DNA of 64,000 nucleotides from Actinomycetes bacterium (GCA_023429565.1 JAEZDJ010000112.1:1-64000); one strand, 5' to 3'; counted from the stretch's first letter, positions 6,895 to 15,872 are shown. Translations and numbers: made by a program. The notes: generated from the letters alone by a model not told the origin.

Positions 6895-8541
6895 ATGCAG
6901 GTGGATTTGATCATCGAGAGCGAGCGGGTGTTCACGGGCGCGGACGGCACGGCACGGTCTGCCGCGATCGCAGTCAGCGACGACCGCATCGTCGCCGTTG
7001 GACCACGCGACAGCGTGAGAGCCCTCGCCAGGGAAAAGAACGGCCTCCACGCGGCAGCGCAGATACGGAACTTCGGCAATGCGCTGGTCATTCCTGGTTT
7101 CCATGATGCTCATCTGCACTTCTTCCATTCGGCGCTCTATTCGTCTCCCCTTGCCACCACCTTCTTGGGCACAAGTGAAGAGGACTGCGTGGATCAGGTG
7201 AAGCGGCTCGCCCAGCGGCGCCCGGCCGGCTGGCTGCTTGCACAGGGATGGCGCGAATATCGCTGGAATCCTCCGGTCCTTCCAACGAAGCGCTCGCTTG
7301 ACAAGGCGTTTCCCGACCGCCCCGTGGCCCTTTACTCCGGCGATGCACACACGCTTTGGCTCAACTCCGCCGCTCTCCGCGAACTGGGAATGCACCGGGA
7401 AAGCACGCCGCCGCCGGGTGGCTCATACGAACGGGACGAACACGGCGAGCTCACGGGCATCGTGCGCGAGTCCGCCGCCATGGAGCTCATGCCTCGCATC
7501 ATGAACTCATTCTCCGATGCGGAAGTGAGGGAGGCGTATCGCGGCTTTCTGCAGCAGCTGGCCCAGCATGGCGTGACGAGCGTGTGCGACCTGTCGCTCA
7601 TGCCGCACCCCGGACTCGACTTCGTCCGCGACGACGTGCATGGGTCACTGCTTGACAGCGGACAGCTGACCACGCGGGTGCATCTCTTCCCCACCCTGCT
7701 GGAAGGCGATTTTGAGCGTTTTGAGGACATGAGGCAGCGTTACGCCGGACCGCTCCTGCAGGCATCCGGCCTCAAGCAGTTCTTCGATGGCGTGTCCAGC
7801 CAACACACCGCCTGGCTCAGCGAACCGTATCATAATGCACGTTTTGAGCGAGACCGCGGCCGTCCCACCGTCGAGCCCGCGCTCCTGCGCAACGCTATCC
7901 TGGCTGCTGCCGAGAAGGGCTACCCCGTGCGCATACACACCATTGGCGATGCAGCCATCCATGCCGCCCTCGACATCTTTGAAGAGGCGCGGCAAAAATT
8001 CGGGCCCCTCCCCAACGGCCGGAGGAACTGCTTGGAGCACGTGGAGAACTTCCTGCCCGGCGACATCGAGCGGCTTGCCCGCCTGCAGGCGATCGCCTCG
8101 GTGCAGCCTCCTCACATGACGCTGGATCCCGGAGGGCCGGAACGCGATCTGGGGCCGAGGAGAACACCCCTCATGTGGCCCTTCCGCTCGCTTTGGGACG
8201 CAGGCGCGATGCTTGCCTTCGGCACGGATTCGCCCGTGGTCAACCCCAATCCCATGGGCGTTCTCTACAGTGCCGTTACTCGTCAGGATCCCACGACCCA
8301 CGAACCTACGGGAGGTTGGCTGCCAGGCGAACGCCTTGGAGCGAGCGAGGTCTTGCAGGCGTACACAAAAGGAAGCGCGGCAACTGCCGGAAGGGAGCAC
8401 GAGCTAGGAACGCTTCTGCCAGGCATGCTGGCAGACATCACCGTGCTCGACCACGACGTGCTGACCTGCGACGCCAAAGACATCCTCACGACAAAGCCAA
8501 TAGCCACCTTCATGGGCGGAAACGTCGTCTTCGAGCGTTAA
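6895..8541 (+). CDS. Amidohydrolase (YtcJ/NfdA-like)
   Basis: A 548-residue metal-dependent hydrolase of the amidohydrolase superfamily, subgroup 3. The metal HxH motif (HDAHLHF) is near residue 70; the central histidines (RIHTIGDAA and CLEHVE) and the late aspartate (FGTDSPV) are in the expected order of a TIM barrel, flanked by small beta-sandwich pieces from both ends. Family members cleave N-formyl, N-acyl or similar amide bonds; the real substrate is not predictable. It lies 131 bases after the MBL-fold gene on the same strand and is convergent with the thiamine operon. Confidence 0.85.
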   Translation: MQVDLIIESERVFTGADGTARSAAIAVSDDRIVAVGPRDSVRALAREKNGLHAAAQIRNFGNALVIPGFHDAHLHFFHSALYSSPLATTFLGTSEEDCVDQVKRLAQRRPAGWLLAQGWREYRWNPPVLPTKRSLDKAFPDRPVALYSGDAHTLWLNSAALRELGMHRESTPPPGGSYERDEHGELTGIVRESAAMELMPRIMNSFSDAEVREAYRGFLQQLAQHGVTSVCDLSLMPHPGLDFVRDDVHGSLLDSGQLTTRVHLFPTLLEGDFERFEDMRQRYAGPLLQASGLKQFFDGVSSQHTAWLSEPYHNARFERDRGRPTVEPALLRNAILAAAEKGYPVRIHTIGDAAIHAALDIFEEARQKFGPLPNGRRNCLEHVENFLPGDIERLARLQAIASVQPPHMTLDPGGPERDLGPRRTPLMWPFRSLWDAGAMLAFGTDSPVVNPNPMGVLYSAVTRQDPTTHEPTGGWLPGERLGASEVLQAYTKGSAATAGREHELGTLLPGMLADITVLDHDVLTCDAKDILTTKPIATFMGGNVVFER

Positions 8542-8710
8542 GGCAGCAGATGCACTGATCAGATGCGGTTTCAGGCAGATGGCACACGTATCCCGAACCC
8601 TGCCAGACCGGAAACGCAGGCAGCCAGCTCGGATCGGATCCAGTCATCGGTGGAGCCAGCGGATCCACCCCCAGACGGACAGGACGACAGTGCAGTCTCT
8701 TGTCTGCCGG

Positions 8711-9496
8711 TTACCCGCGATGCTCCCACATGTGGTCGAGCGGGCCCGAACCGCGACCGAGGTCAAGGCCTGCCGCCAGCGCACCGCGCACATACGCCCT
8801 CGCACGGCGCACCGAGGCAACCACGTCAAGGCCTTCGGCGAGGCCGCAGGCAATGGCCGAAGACAGCGTGCAGCCGGTGCCATGCGTGTTCTTCGTGTCA
8901 ATGCGCGGACCTCGCATCCAGGTGACCGAGCCATCGGCCTCCACCAGCACGTCGTCTGCGGCGTCGGAACGATGGCCGCCCTTGACCAGCACGGCTTGCT
9001 TTCCCTCGGCGAGCGTGCGAGCCGCACGCTCCATCGTGGCGTCGCCGTCCACCGCCATGCCACAGAGCACCTGCGCCTCGGGCATGTTGGGCGTCGCGAC
9101 GGTCGCAAGCGGCAGGAGGCGCGTCCTAAGGGCCTCGACAGCGTCCTCGTCGATGAGGCGCGCGCCGCTTGTGGCCACCATGACCGGGTCAAGGACGACG
9201 TTTTGAGCTCCCTGCCGCTCAAGCGCGTCGGCGATGGCCGCGATGATGCCCGACGACGCCACCATGCCGATCTTGACCGCATCGGGCCGGATGTCCTCGA
9301 ACACGGCATCTATCTGGGCGACCACAAAAGCGGGATCAACCTCGAAAACACCGGTGACGCCGGTGGTGTTTTGGGCCGTGAGGGCCGTGATGGCCGTTTC
9401 CGCAAACAGTCCATGAGCCGCGATGGTCTTGATGTCAGCCTGGATGCCGGCGCCGCCGCTCGAGTCCGACCCCGCAATGCTCAGCACCGCCTTCAT
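8711..9496 (-). CDS. thiD: Hydroxymethylpyrimidine/phosphomethylpyrimidine kinase
   Basis: Phosphorylates HMP to HMP-P and HMP-PP for thiamine synthesis. The 261-residue ribokinase-fold protein begins MKAVLSIAGSDSSGGAGIQAD, the family hallmark, has the conserved VLDPVMVATSG segment and ends with the anion-hole NTHGTGCTLSSAIA motif. The ATG at 9496 is placed by homology and lies four bases after the preceding gene's stop. It is the last gene of the thi operon. Confidence 0.93.
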   Translation of the reverse strand: MKAVLSIAGSDSSGGAGIQADIKTIAAHGLFAETAITALTAQNTTGVTGVFEVDPAFVVAQIDAVFEDIRPDAVKIGMVASSGIIAAIADALERQGAQNVVLDPVMVATSGARLIDEDAVEALRTRLLPLATVATPNMPEAQVLCGMAVDGDATMERAARTLAEGKQAVLVKGGHRSDAADDVLVEADGSVTWMRGPRIDTKNTHGTGCTLSSAIACGLAEGLDVVASVRRARAYVRGALAAGLDLGRGSGPLDHMWEHRG

Positions 9497-9500
9497 GTCC

Positions 9501-10097
9501 CTATCCTTCCAAGAGCGCGACGACCTCATCGGTCGAAGCAATCTTCGCAGCGTAGCAGGTCTCCATATAGGCGAGACCCTCATCCTGATCCCCCACCAGG
9601 AACGTGAGCGTGGCGTCACCCGCCACGACGATGCGGTAGTTGTTGAAGTAGGCGTCGGCCACCGTGTGACGCACGCAGATGTTCGTGTCCATGCCGACGC
9701 AGAGAAGCGTGTCCACCCCCAATTCGTCCAGCAGGAGCCGCAGACCCGTCTGGAAGAAGCCGCTGTAACGCCGCTTGTCCACAACGTAGTCCCCCGCACC
9801 GCACTTGAGCTGAGGGGATGGCTGGGCATCGGGCGTCCCGGCGAGACCATGGGAGCCCCAAAGCTCGAGTTCTCGGTCGAGTCCGGGAAGGTGTGCGTCG
9901 TTTGAAAAGATGACCGGAACGCCCGTCCGTCGGGCAGCATCGCAGATGCGCGCCGCGTTGCCCACCACGGGCAGCAGGACATCCTTCAACGGCGAGGTTT
10001 CGGGATCACCCAAAAAATCGATGACGAGCACCGCACACCGCCTCGTATCAACCTCGGACAGTTCAAACAGGCCCTTGTTCACTTCGTCTCCAAGCAC
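9501..10097 (-). CDS. Isochorismatase-family cysteine hydrolase
   Basis: A 198-residue hydrolase with the family triad in order: aspartate in VLVIDFLGD, lysine in DKRRYSGF, and cysteine in MDTNICVRHTVADAYFNNY. Relatives include nicotinamidase, N-carbamoylsarcosine amidase and ureidoacrylate amidase. No member is a standard thiamine enzyme, yet the gene sits inside the operon, overlapping the end of thiE by 19 bases and ending four bases before thiD. The start is uncertain: GTG at 10097 (AAAGGAG just upstream) is chosen, GTG at 10082 is also possible. Hydrolysis of a thiamine precursor or breakdown product is a guess from context. Confidence 0.82.
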   Translation of the reverse strand: MLGDEVNKGLFELSEVDTRRCAVLVIDFLGDPETSPLKDVLLPVVGNAARICDAARRTGVPVIFSNDAHLPGLDRELELWGSHGLAGTPDAQPSPQLKCGAGDYVVDKRRYSGFFQTGLRLLLDELGVDTLLCVGMDTNICVRHTVADAYFNNYRIVVAGDATLTFLVGDQDEGLAYMETCYAAKIASTDEVVALLEG

Positions 10098-10738
10098 AGC
10101 GTCTCCTTTGTCAGCGTGAGCAATTCTTCCGTGGCAGCTCGAATGTCTGCGGCTGCGAAGATGGCCGAGACCACGGCAACCCCATCGGCACCGGTTTCTG
10201 CAAGCGCGGGAATGGTGGCATCGTTCAGCCCGCCGATGGCAACCACCGGAATCTCCACCGCGGCGCATATCTCCCGCAAGCCGGCGACGCCGACGACGTC
10301 GGCGTCAGACTTCGTCCTGGTTCCGAAAACGGCTCCGACGCCCAGATAGTCGGCACCGGCACGCTGCGCCGCGAAGGCCTGCTCCACCGTGCCCACGGAC
10401 ACGCCCACAAGGACATCCGGTCCCAGCGCTGCCCGCGCCTCTGCACAGGCAGCATCTTCCTGGCCAACATGCACGCCGTCGGCACCGGCGATGCGGGCGG
10501 CCTCCACATCGTCGTCAATCACAAAGGGCACCCCCGCCGCACGCGCTATCGGGACAAGCTCCCTCGCAAAGCGCACGACCTCATCGCGGGAGATGCCCTT
10601 CTCCCGCAGCTGGAGGAATGTCGCACCGCCCGCAAGCGCCGCAGCGGCACAGTCGGCAAGCGTCCGTCCGCCAAGCCATGCGCGGTCGGTCACCGCGTAC
10701 AGGACGAGCGCGCGTCTCAGTCTCTCTCGTGGGAACAT
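10079..10738 (-). CDS. thiE: Thiamine-phosphate synthase
   Basis: Joins HMP-PP and thiazole phosphate to give thiamine phosphate. The 219-residue TIM-barrel protein has YAVTD near the start, FLQLREKG, FVIDDDVEAA, GADGVHVGQED and AIGGLND, all typical of ThiE. The ATG at 10738 has an AGGAGG site upstream; it lies seven bases after thiM. Cytoplasmic; third gene of the TPP-riboswitch operon. Confidence 0.93.
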   Translation of the reverse strand: MFPRERLRRALVLYAVTDRAWLGGRTLADCAAAALAGGATFLQLREKGISRDEVVRFARELVPIARAAGVPFVIDDDVEAARIAGADGVHVGQEDAACAEARAALGPDVLVGVSVGTVEQAFAAQRAGADYLGVGAVFGTRTKSDADVVGVAGLREICAAVEIPVVAIGGLNDATIPALAETGADGVAVVSAIFAAADIRAATEELLTLTKETLCLETK

Positions 10739-10745
10739 GGTCCTC

Positions 10746-11582
10746 CTACACCCGTTCTTCGATCTTCGCAGCAGCATCCAAGTCCGACCCGTCAAGGCGA
10801 TAGAGCGCATCGAGCAGGTAGGTGCGGAATGAGCCGTTGCCGTCCATTCCGCCCATGCGGCCCTGTGCGACCTGGCCGGCAATTCCCATACCAGCCACTG
10901 CAGCCACCACTGCCTCCAGAGGTGCCTCGCTATTCGCGATGGAAAACGCCGTGCAGAGGCATGACAGCATGCAGCCGGCCCCCGTTATGCGTCCCATGAG
11001 AGGACTCCCGTTGCGCACGACGAAGGCGCGGTCAGCATCGGCCACGATGTCGATCGCTCCCGTGACAGCCACGATGGAGCCCGTCTTGGCAGCGAGCTCG
11101 CGCGCGAACGCCACTCCTGCAGGCAGGTTGCCCTCGGTCACCGCATCGTCAGGGCACACGTCGACGCCCCGCGTCGTCGACGAGCCCCCCGCAAGCGCCT
11201 TCATCTCCGACATGTTGCCACGAATGACTGTCAGAGACAGCTGGTCGAGCAGGTCCGCCGCGGTCTTGGTGCGCAATGCCGACGCACCGGCACCCACCGG
11301 ATCGAGCACCACGGGATGGCCCAGCTCGACGGAACGCGCACCCGCTGCGAACATACCTCGGATGGACCGCTCGTTGAGGGTGCCGATGTTGATGGTGAGA
11401 CCTCCGCAGATCGTCGCGATGTCCTCCACGTCGGCCGGCTCGTCGCTCATGATCGGGCTCGCTCCAATAGCCAGCAGCGCGTTCGCGCAATCGTTCACGG
11501 TCACGTAGTTCGTGATGTTATGCACGAGCGGTCCCGATGCGCGCACGTTGTCCAAGGCGTTCTTCAAGGCAAACGGCTTCAT
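10746..11582 (-). CDS. thiM: Hydroxyethylthiazole kinase
   Basis: Salvages the thiazole alcohol by phosphorylation. The 278-residue product has LVHNITNYVTVNDCANALLAIGASPIM, LDPVGAGAS, IRGNMSEMKALAG and the terminal GAGCMLS motif, the standard ThiM set. Because no thiG, thiS or thiH is seen in the operon, thiazole may come from salvage, or those genes lie elsewhere. It starts three bases after thiC and is followed closely by thiE. Confidence 0.94.
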   Translation of the reverse strand: MKPFALKNALDNVRASGPLVHNITNYVTVNDCANALLAIGASPIMSDEPADVEDIATICGGLTINIGTLNERSIRGMFAAGARSVELGHPVVLDPVGAGASALRTKTAADLLDQLSLTVIRGNMSEMKALAGGSSTTRGVDVCPDDAVTEGNLPAGVAFARELAAKTGSIVAVTGAIDIVADADRAFVVRNGSPLMGRITGAGCMLSCLCTAFSIANSEAPLEAVVAAVAGMGIAGQVAQGRMGGMDGNGSFRTYLLDALYRLDGSDLDAAAKIEERV

Positions 11583-11585
11583 GTC

Positions 11586-12884
11586 CTACTCCTTCCCCAG
11601 ATCTATCGTCAGGCCATCCATGATCGCGTTCACCGTGCGCATGGCGCACATCTGCCCGCACATGGTGCAGGTTCCCTCGGTCGAAGGAGGGGCGCTCTCG
11701 AACGAACGGCGTGCCTTGACCGGATCGAGGGCGAGGTCAAACATCTCATCCCAGGCGACGCGGCGACGAGCGTCGCTCATGCGGTTGTCCCGGTCGCGCG
11801 CCCCCGGCACCCCCTTGGCGATGTCGGCCGCATGCGCGGCAATCTTGGTTGCCACAAACCCTTCGCGCACGTCATCGGCATCCGGCAGACGAAGATGTTC
11901 CGCGGGAGTCACATAGCACAGGAAATCGGCGCCCGAGGAAGCCGCCACCGCTCCACCGATTGCGGCCGTGATGTGATCATAGCCCGGAGCGATGTCGGTG
12001 ACCAGCGGGCCCAGAACATAGAACGGGGCATCGTGGCACAGCCGCTTCTGCAGTTTCACGTTGGCCGCGATCTCATCGAGGGCCATGTGGCCTGGTCCCT
12101 CCACCATCACCTGCACGCCCGCATCCCACGCACGCGTGGTGAGCTTGCCGATTTCGATGAGCTCGGCTATCTGCCCCGCATCCGTGGCGTCATAGGTGCT
12201 CCCCGGACGCATGGCGTCGCCGATGCTGATGGTCACGTCATGCTCGTGCAGGATGTCCAGCACTTCATCGTAGAACTCATAGAAGGGATTCTCGTTGCCC
12301 GTGGCTTCCATCCAGGCAAACAGCAGCGACCCTCCACGAGAAACGATGTTGGTCAAGCGGCCCGTTTCACGGAACGACTCGAGGGTGCGCCGGTTCATGC
12401 CCGCATGGATGGTGACGAAGTCCACGCCGTCCTCGGCGTGTCGCCGCACAACGTCGAGAAAGTCCGAGGCCGTGATGTCGACGAGGGGCATGTCCAAATA
12501 GCCGATGGCGTCATACATGGGAACGGTGCCGATCATGGCACGGGATTTTTCGATGAGCCGGGTGCGGAACGGGCGCGTCTTGCCACTGTTCGACAGATCC
12601 ATGATGGCATCGGCACCCAGCTCCAGCGCCACATCGACCTTCTTCCACTCCTCGGCTTCGTCGGCGAGGTCTCCCGAGATGCCCAGGTTCACGTTCACCT
12701 TGGTGCGCAGCCCGCCGCCCACGCCTTCGGGCGAAAGAGCCTGATGATGGACATTCGCCGGGATGGCGATGCGCCCAACGGCCACTTCTCCTCTGATGAA
12801 TTCGGGATCGCGGCCTTCCTTCTGGGCGACGATCTGCATTTCGTGCGTGACGATACCGTCGCGCGCCGCATCTATCTGCGTCAT
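11586..12884 (-). CDS. thiC: Phosphomethylpyrimidine synthase ThiC
   Basis: Radical-SAM enzyme converting aminoimidazole ribotide to HMP-P. The 432-residue protein carries the unusual C-terminal cluster motif C-x2-C-x4-C (CTMCGQMCAM preceded by the EGTC turn), and conserved blocks such as RGGSLLFAWM, MVEGPGHMALDE and HDAPFYVLGPLVTDIAPGYDHITAAIGG appear in family order. The ATG at 12884 is preferred because a GGGAG site lies just upstream; the upstream in-frame codon is inside the riboswitch. First gene of the thiamine operon and directly under TPP riboswitch control. Confidence 0.95.
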   Translation of the reverse strand: MTQIDAARDGIVTHEMQIVAQKEGRDPEFIRGEVAVGRIAIPANVHHQALSPEGVGGGLRTKVNVNLGISGDLADEAEEWKKVDVALELGADAIMDLSNSGKTRPFRTRLIEKSRAMIGTVPMYDAIGYLDMPLVDITASDFLDVVRRHAEDGVDFVTIHAGMNRRTLESFRETGRLTNIVSRGGSLLFAWMEATGNENPFYEFYDEVLDILHEHDVTISIGDAMRPGSTYDATDAGQIAELIEIGKLTTRAWDAGVQVMVEGPGHMALDEIAANVKLQKRLCHDAPFYVLGPLVTDIAPGYDHITAAIGGAVAASSGADFLCYVTPAEHLRLPDADDVREGFVATKIAAHAADIAKGVPGARDRDNRMSDARRRVAWDEMFDLALDPVKARRSFESAPPSTEGTCTMCGQMCAMRTVNAIMDGLTIDLGKE

Positions 12885-12889
12885 TGAAC

Positions 12890-12996
12890 TCCCTTCGCTG
12901 GCATTACCCATGTCAGGTTCCTCGGGTCGAAGCGTGGTCGGCGCTTCCTCTCAGCCTGCCCGGCCGCACACGATGCGGCTGCAAGCTCCCCGGTAT
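12890..12996 (-). promoter_or_regulatory. TPP riboswitch (THI element)
   Basis: On the minus strand the leader of thiC shows the conserved pieces in order: CCGGGGAGC at the 5' stem, GGCTGAGAGGA, GACCCGAGGAACCTGACA, and GGGTAATGCCAGCGAAGGGA at the 3' end. These match the thiamine-pyrophosphate aptamer consensus. The 3' end overlaps the thiC ribosome site (GGGAG), so control by sequestering the site, lowering translation when TPP is high, is likely. Confidence 0.93.
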
Positions 12997-13088
12997 GTCA
13001 GATGTCCCGCCGAAACAGAAAGGATTGCTTCGCAACCAGGTTCTGCACGAACCCAAAGCCTCTCTGCCGGAGTCGACAATCTTCCGTG

Positions 13089-13117
13089 ATTATAGCCTTT
13101 CGTGAACGGCGTGCCCA
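13089..13117 (-). promoter_or_regulatory. Promoter of the thiamine operon
   Basis: On the minus strand TGGGCA (13112-13117) and a perfect TATAAT (13089-13094) are 17 bases apart, placing the start of transcription about 85 bases before the riboswitch. Confidence 0.6.
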
Positions 13118-13559
13118 CAATGCCGGGCAAGCGACCCTGATTTCTGCAGAATCGGCAGATGCAGGTTGGGACGGCTGGGTTGGTTGGATTGGTTTCGGTT
13201 GGATTGGCCGGATTGGCTGCGGGAGCGAGATTTGGGTAGTTTTTTGAAGGCTGATCCAAAAGACGGGATAAAAACCGCAGGCGGGAAGTTTCGCAAAGAT
13301 TATGCTTCTCGAAAAACTGCCCATACGAGGCGAATTCTACCGATCCAACAGGAAGGAGATGCCGACAGAAGAAAAAGCCCGTGCGATGCCGGGAAAGGAC
13401 GGCTCGAATTCAAGAGGGGCGCATCCTTCTTCGCTCCATAAGCGGAATCCCCAGCCATCGCAATCGTCGTAGCTGCCGCAATCGTCGCGCCCCTTGTCTC
13501 AACCACGCCCAGCTCCCTCCTCCCGCACGAACAAGATTTCCGAGCAACCAGGGAATCCC
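13118..13559. other. Intergenic gap between thi operon and thiN
   Basis: No credible gene is seen. The gap holds the TTGG-rich repeat listed separately. A 37-codon open frame at 13359-13472 has a GGAAGGAG run directly against its ATG, but too little else supports it. Confidence 0.45.
13182..13216. repeat. GGTTGGATTGG short repeats
   Basis: GGTTGGATTGG is found at 13182-13192 and 13197-13207, and GGATTGG again at 13210-13216, inside a G/T-rich stretch with many GG pairs. The array may form alternative DNA structure; no function is evident. Confidence 0.55.
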
Positions 13560-14189
13560 TCAGGACAGAGGATAGAAAACGTAGAGCGTCCCCTCTTCGA
13601 CAGCAACGCGCGCGGGCTCTTCCGTGAGTTCGTTCGACACGCCGCGTGAGGTGCGATTCGTCAGGTCCTCGTCGTTGAGCGAGTAAAGCATTCCCGTCTC
13701 GATGACGCCCTTTGCCGTGTCGTTGGCCGAGAGGACCGACACCGTTCCCGCATCTATGTCGGGCAACTCGAACACATCAGGACCGGTCAGGAGCCGCACC
13801 GCAAACGTGTCGCCGATGCCGGTCACCTGCACGCCACGTTCGGAAAACTTTGCGAACAGCTGCAGGTTCGCGATGGTGTGATCGAGCCGTTTCGCGAGAC
13901 CGCCATACACCACCACCGCGTCATGATTCCACGACACGGCCTTCTCAAAGGCCAACTCCATGTCGCTCTTGTCCTTCTTGCTGGGATGGTGCGACACGCG
14001 ACGGCATTGGGGGACATAGCCCAGCGAGTCGAAATCGCCCACCGCCATGTCGGGTGCCACGCCGATGGCATCCAGATGGGCGAAACCAGCGTCCACCGCT
14101 ATGATGAAGTCAAACGCTCCCGCGTCACGCTGGGTCTTGAAATGTTCGGCATTGAAGTCGACCGCACCCACCAAAGCGCATGTTGTCAT
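13560..14189 (-). CDS. thiN: Thiamine diphosphokinase
   Basis: Converts thiamine to thiamine diphosphate. The 209-residue protein shows the family blocks IIAVDAGFAHLDAIGVAPDMAVGDFDSLG (substrate and metal acids), KDKSDMELAFEKA and GGLAKRLDHTIANLQL. The ATG at 14189 has a GGAGG site about ten bases upstream and matches where homology begins. It lies on the same strand as the thiamine operon but about 560 bases from its riboswitch, so it is a separate unit; no second riboswitch is seen before it. Confidence 0.92.
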   Translation of the reverse strand: MTTCALVGAVDFNAEHFKTQRDAGAFDFIIAVDAGFAHLDAIGVAPDMAVGDFDSLGYVPQCRRVSHHPSKKDKSDMELAFEKAVSWNHDAVVVYGGLAKRLDHTIANLQLFAKFSERGVQVTGIGDTFAVRLLTGPDVFELPDIDAGTVSVLSANDTAKGVIETGMLYSLNDEDLTNRTSRGVSNELTEEPARVAVEEGTLYVFYPLS

Positions 14190-14336
14190 ATGAAGCGCTC
14201 CTCCCGCATTATGTCTTGCTCGCTCTGACCTGATCGCCGCCTGGCATCCGTGTCGATGCTCCGACAATCGGCCACGGCCAGTCGGGACAGAGCGAAACTT
14301 CAAGGCGATGATCATCCTGCAACCCAACTGATATGG

Positions 14337-14342
14337 TAGAAT
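14337..14342 (+). promoter_or_regulatory. Candidate -10 of rnpB
   Basis: TAGAAT at 14337-14342 ends nine bases before the predicted 5' end of RNase P RNA, the right distance for a -10. The -35 is poor. Confidence 0.45.
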
Positions 14343-14350
14343 ACCATACC

Positions 14351-14697
14351 GCGAGCGTGCCAGGCGATCGCGTGCTTCGGCGCGAGGAAAGTCCGGGCTC
14401 CTAAGGGCAAGATGCCAGCTAACGGCTGGGCGGGGTGACCCGACGGAAAGTGCCACAGAAAAGAAAACTCCTCAACGGCCCTCGGGCTGCGGGGGAAAAG
14501 CTGAAACGGTGTGGTAAGAGCGCACCAGCACGTCGGCAACGGCGTGGCTTGGAAAACCCCATCTGGAGCAAGCGCAAATAGGAGCGCGACACGGCTGCCC
14601 TTCCGTGCGTTCGGGTTGCGTGCTTGAGGCGTGCGGCGACGTACGTTCGAGATAAATGATCGCTCAACGACAGAACCCGGCTTACCGACCCGCTCGC
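14351..14697 (+). ncRNA. rnpB: RNase P RNA
   Basis: Catalytic RNA that trims the 5' leader of tRNA precursors. The ends pair as stem P1 (GCGAGCG at 14351 with CGCTCGC at 14691). Universal blocks are present in order: GAGGAAAGTCCGGGCTCC in the 5' part, GGGTGACCCGACGG, CCACAGAAAA, GGTAAGAGCGCACC, the TTGGAAAACCCCAT segment, and the 3' block GATAAATGATCG...ACAGAACCCGGCTTA. This is bacterial type A architecture of normal length (about 347 nt). Confidence 0.95.
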
Positions 14698-15086
14698 GCA
14701 ATCAAGGGCTCCCGTTTCGCATGGTCCCAGCGATCAAGGCAGACTGCCGCACGCTTTCCCCTGCGCAGAGACCTCACGAAACCTTTTCTTCAAATAGTGG
14801 GCCACATTGAATCTATTCACCAGGGGACGCAGGTTCGATGCATCGGACCAAGGATGGAATGACATCGCTCGATGTGGAGAGCATGCCTTTGCGCGACACG
14901 ATAGGCATAAACAAACACGGCGCGATAGCGGCCACGCCGTAGGCATGTGTTGCTGACCGCACGCTGGCCGCCGCACATCGCACAGCCCAAGCCGGCAGCC
15001 GAACCTCCGCCGTAAGCTCGCTGCCGGATAGCCACACGCGCTCCGATCCCAACGAGAGGGCGGAGCGCGCCTCAGGCGTAAGACCC
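14698..15086. other. Intergenic gap after rnpB
   Basis: No gene is recognised. Reverse-strand frames of about 100 codons lack homology or a ribosome site. An inverted repeat (GCCGGCAGC with GCTGCCGG, about 14990-15038) is present. A second hairpin, GGCGTAAG/CTTACGCC at 15075-15093, overlaps the stop of the ABC ATPase gene but has no T-run. Confidence 0.4.
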
Positions 15087-15872
15087 TTACGCCGGGAACA
15101 ACGTGTAGGCGGTGCCCCGGGACGTCTCATGCGGATGGATGGTCACGCCAAAGGCATGCTCGACCGCGCGGGAGGCGAGAACCTCCTCCACCGTGCCGGC
15201 AGCTGTGGCGCGACCAGCCTCCATGACCAGCAGCCTCTCGGAATAGCGCAGCGCCAGATCCAGATCGTGGATGACCATGACGATGGTCTTCCCCTGAACC
15301 TCGTTGAGTTGCTTGACCAACGCCATGAGTTCGTGGCAGGCGTGGATGTCGAGATAGGTCGTGGGCTCGTCGAGGACAATGGTATCCGTATCCTGCGCGA
15401 GCGTCATGGCCACGAACGCTCGCTGACGCTCCCCTCCCGAAAGGCGGCGCAGGTCGCAGTGGCGCAAACGTGCGATACCCGCAAGGTCAAGAGCCTGCTC
15501 CACATGGTGCCGGTCATGCTCGGAAAGACGTCTCTGTCCCGTCTGATAGGGGTAGCGTCCGCATGAAACCAGCTGCTCCACGGTCATGGCGGGCGGACGG
15601 ACTGCCTGGGCAAGCACGGCCACCTGCTGTGCACGCTGCCGGGCCTTGAGGGACAGCGTGGGCACGCCATCGATAAGGACCTCGCCCCTGCTCGGACGAA
15701 GAATGCCCTCGATGAGCCTCACCGCCGTCGACTTCCCGCACCCGTTAGGCCCCACCACGCTGGTCACCGACCCGGCAGGAAACGAGACCGAAAGGCCCTC
15801 GAGAAAGGGCGTCTTTCCATAGGAGAATGACACGTCGCGCATCTCAAGGGAGGCGGACCGTTGCTCAGTCAA
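15087..15872 (-). CDS. Iron/heme-type ABC transporter ATPase (FecE/BtuD-like)
   Basis: Energises uptake through the FecCD-type permease encoded upstream. The 261-residue ATPase has Walker A GPNGCGKS (41-48), Q-loop, signature LSGGERQ, Walker B DTIVLDEP and H-loop IHD, in the pattern of the iron-siderophore/heme/B12 importer subfamily. Its start overlaps the permease end by eight bases, so it is translationally coupled. Substrate (ferric chelate, heme or corrinoid) cannot be fixed from sequence. Confidence 0.9.
   Translation of the reverse strand: MTEQRSASLEMRDVSFSYGKTPFLEGLSVSFPAGSVTSVVGPNGCGKSTAVRLIEGILRPSRGEVLIDGVPTLSLKARQRAQQVAVLAQAVRPPAMTVEQLVSCGRYPYQTGQRRLSEHDRHHVEQALDLAGIARLRHCDLRRLSGGERQRAFVAMTLAQDTDTIVLDEPTTYLDIHACHELMALVKQLNEVQGKTIVMVIHDLDLALRYSERLLVMEAGRATAAGTVEEVLASRAVEHAFGVTIHPHETSRGTAYTLFPA

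Noticed and set aside
13359..13472. 37-codon plus-strand frame after GGAAGGAG
   Set aside because: The Shine-Dalgarno-like run is almost touching the ATG, no homology is seen and codon use is unremarkable.
15075..15093. Hairpin GGCGTAAG/CTTACGCC at the end of the ABC operon as terminator
   Set aside because: It includes the stop codon region and has no T-run on the minus strand; evidence is too thin for a terminator call.
14813..15130. 105-codon minus-strand frame after the ABC ATPase
   Set aside because: It overlaps the ATPase gene out of frame, lacks a ribosome site and has no recognisable domain.
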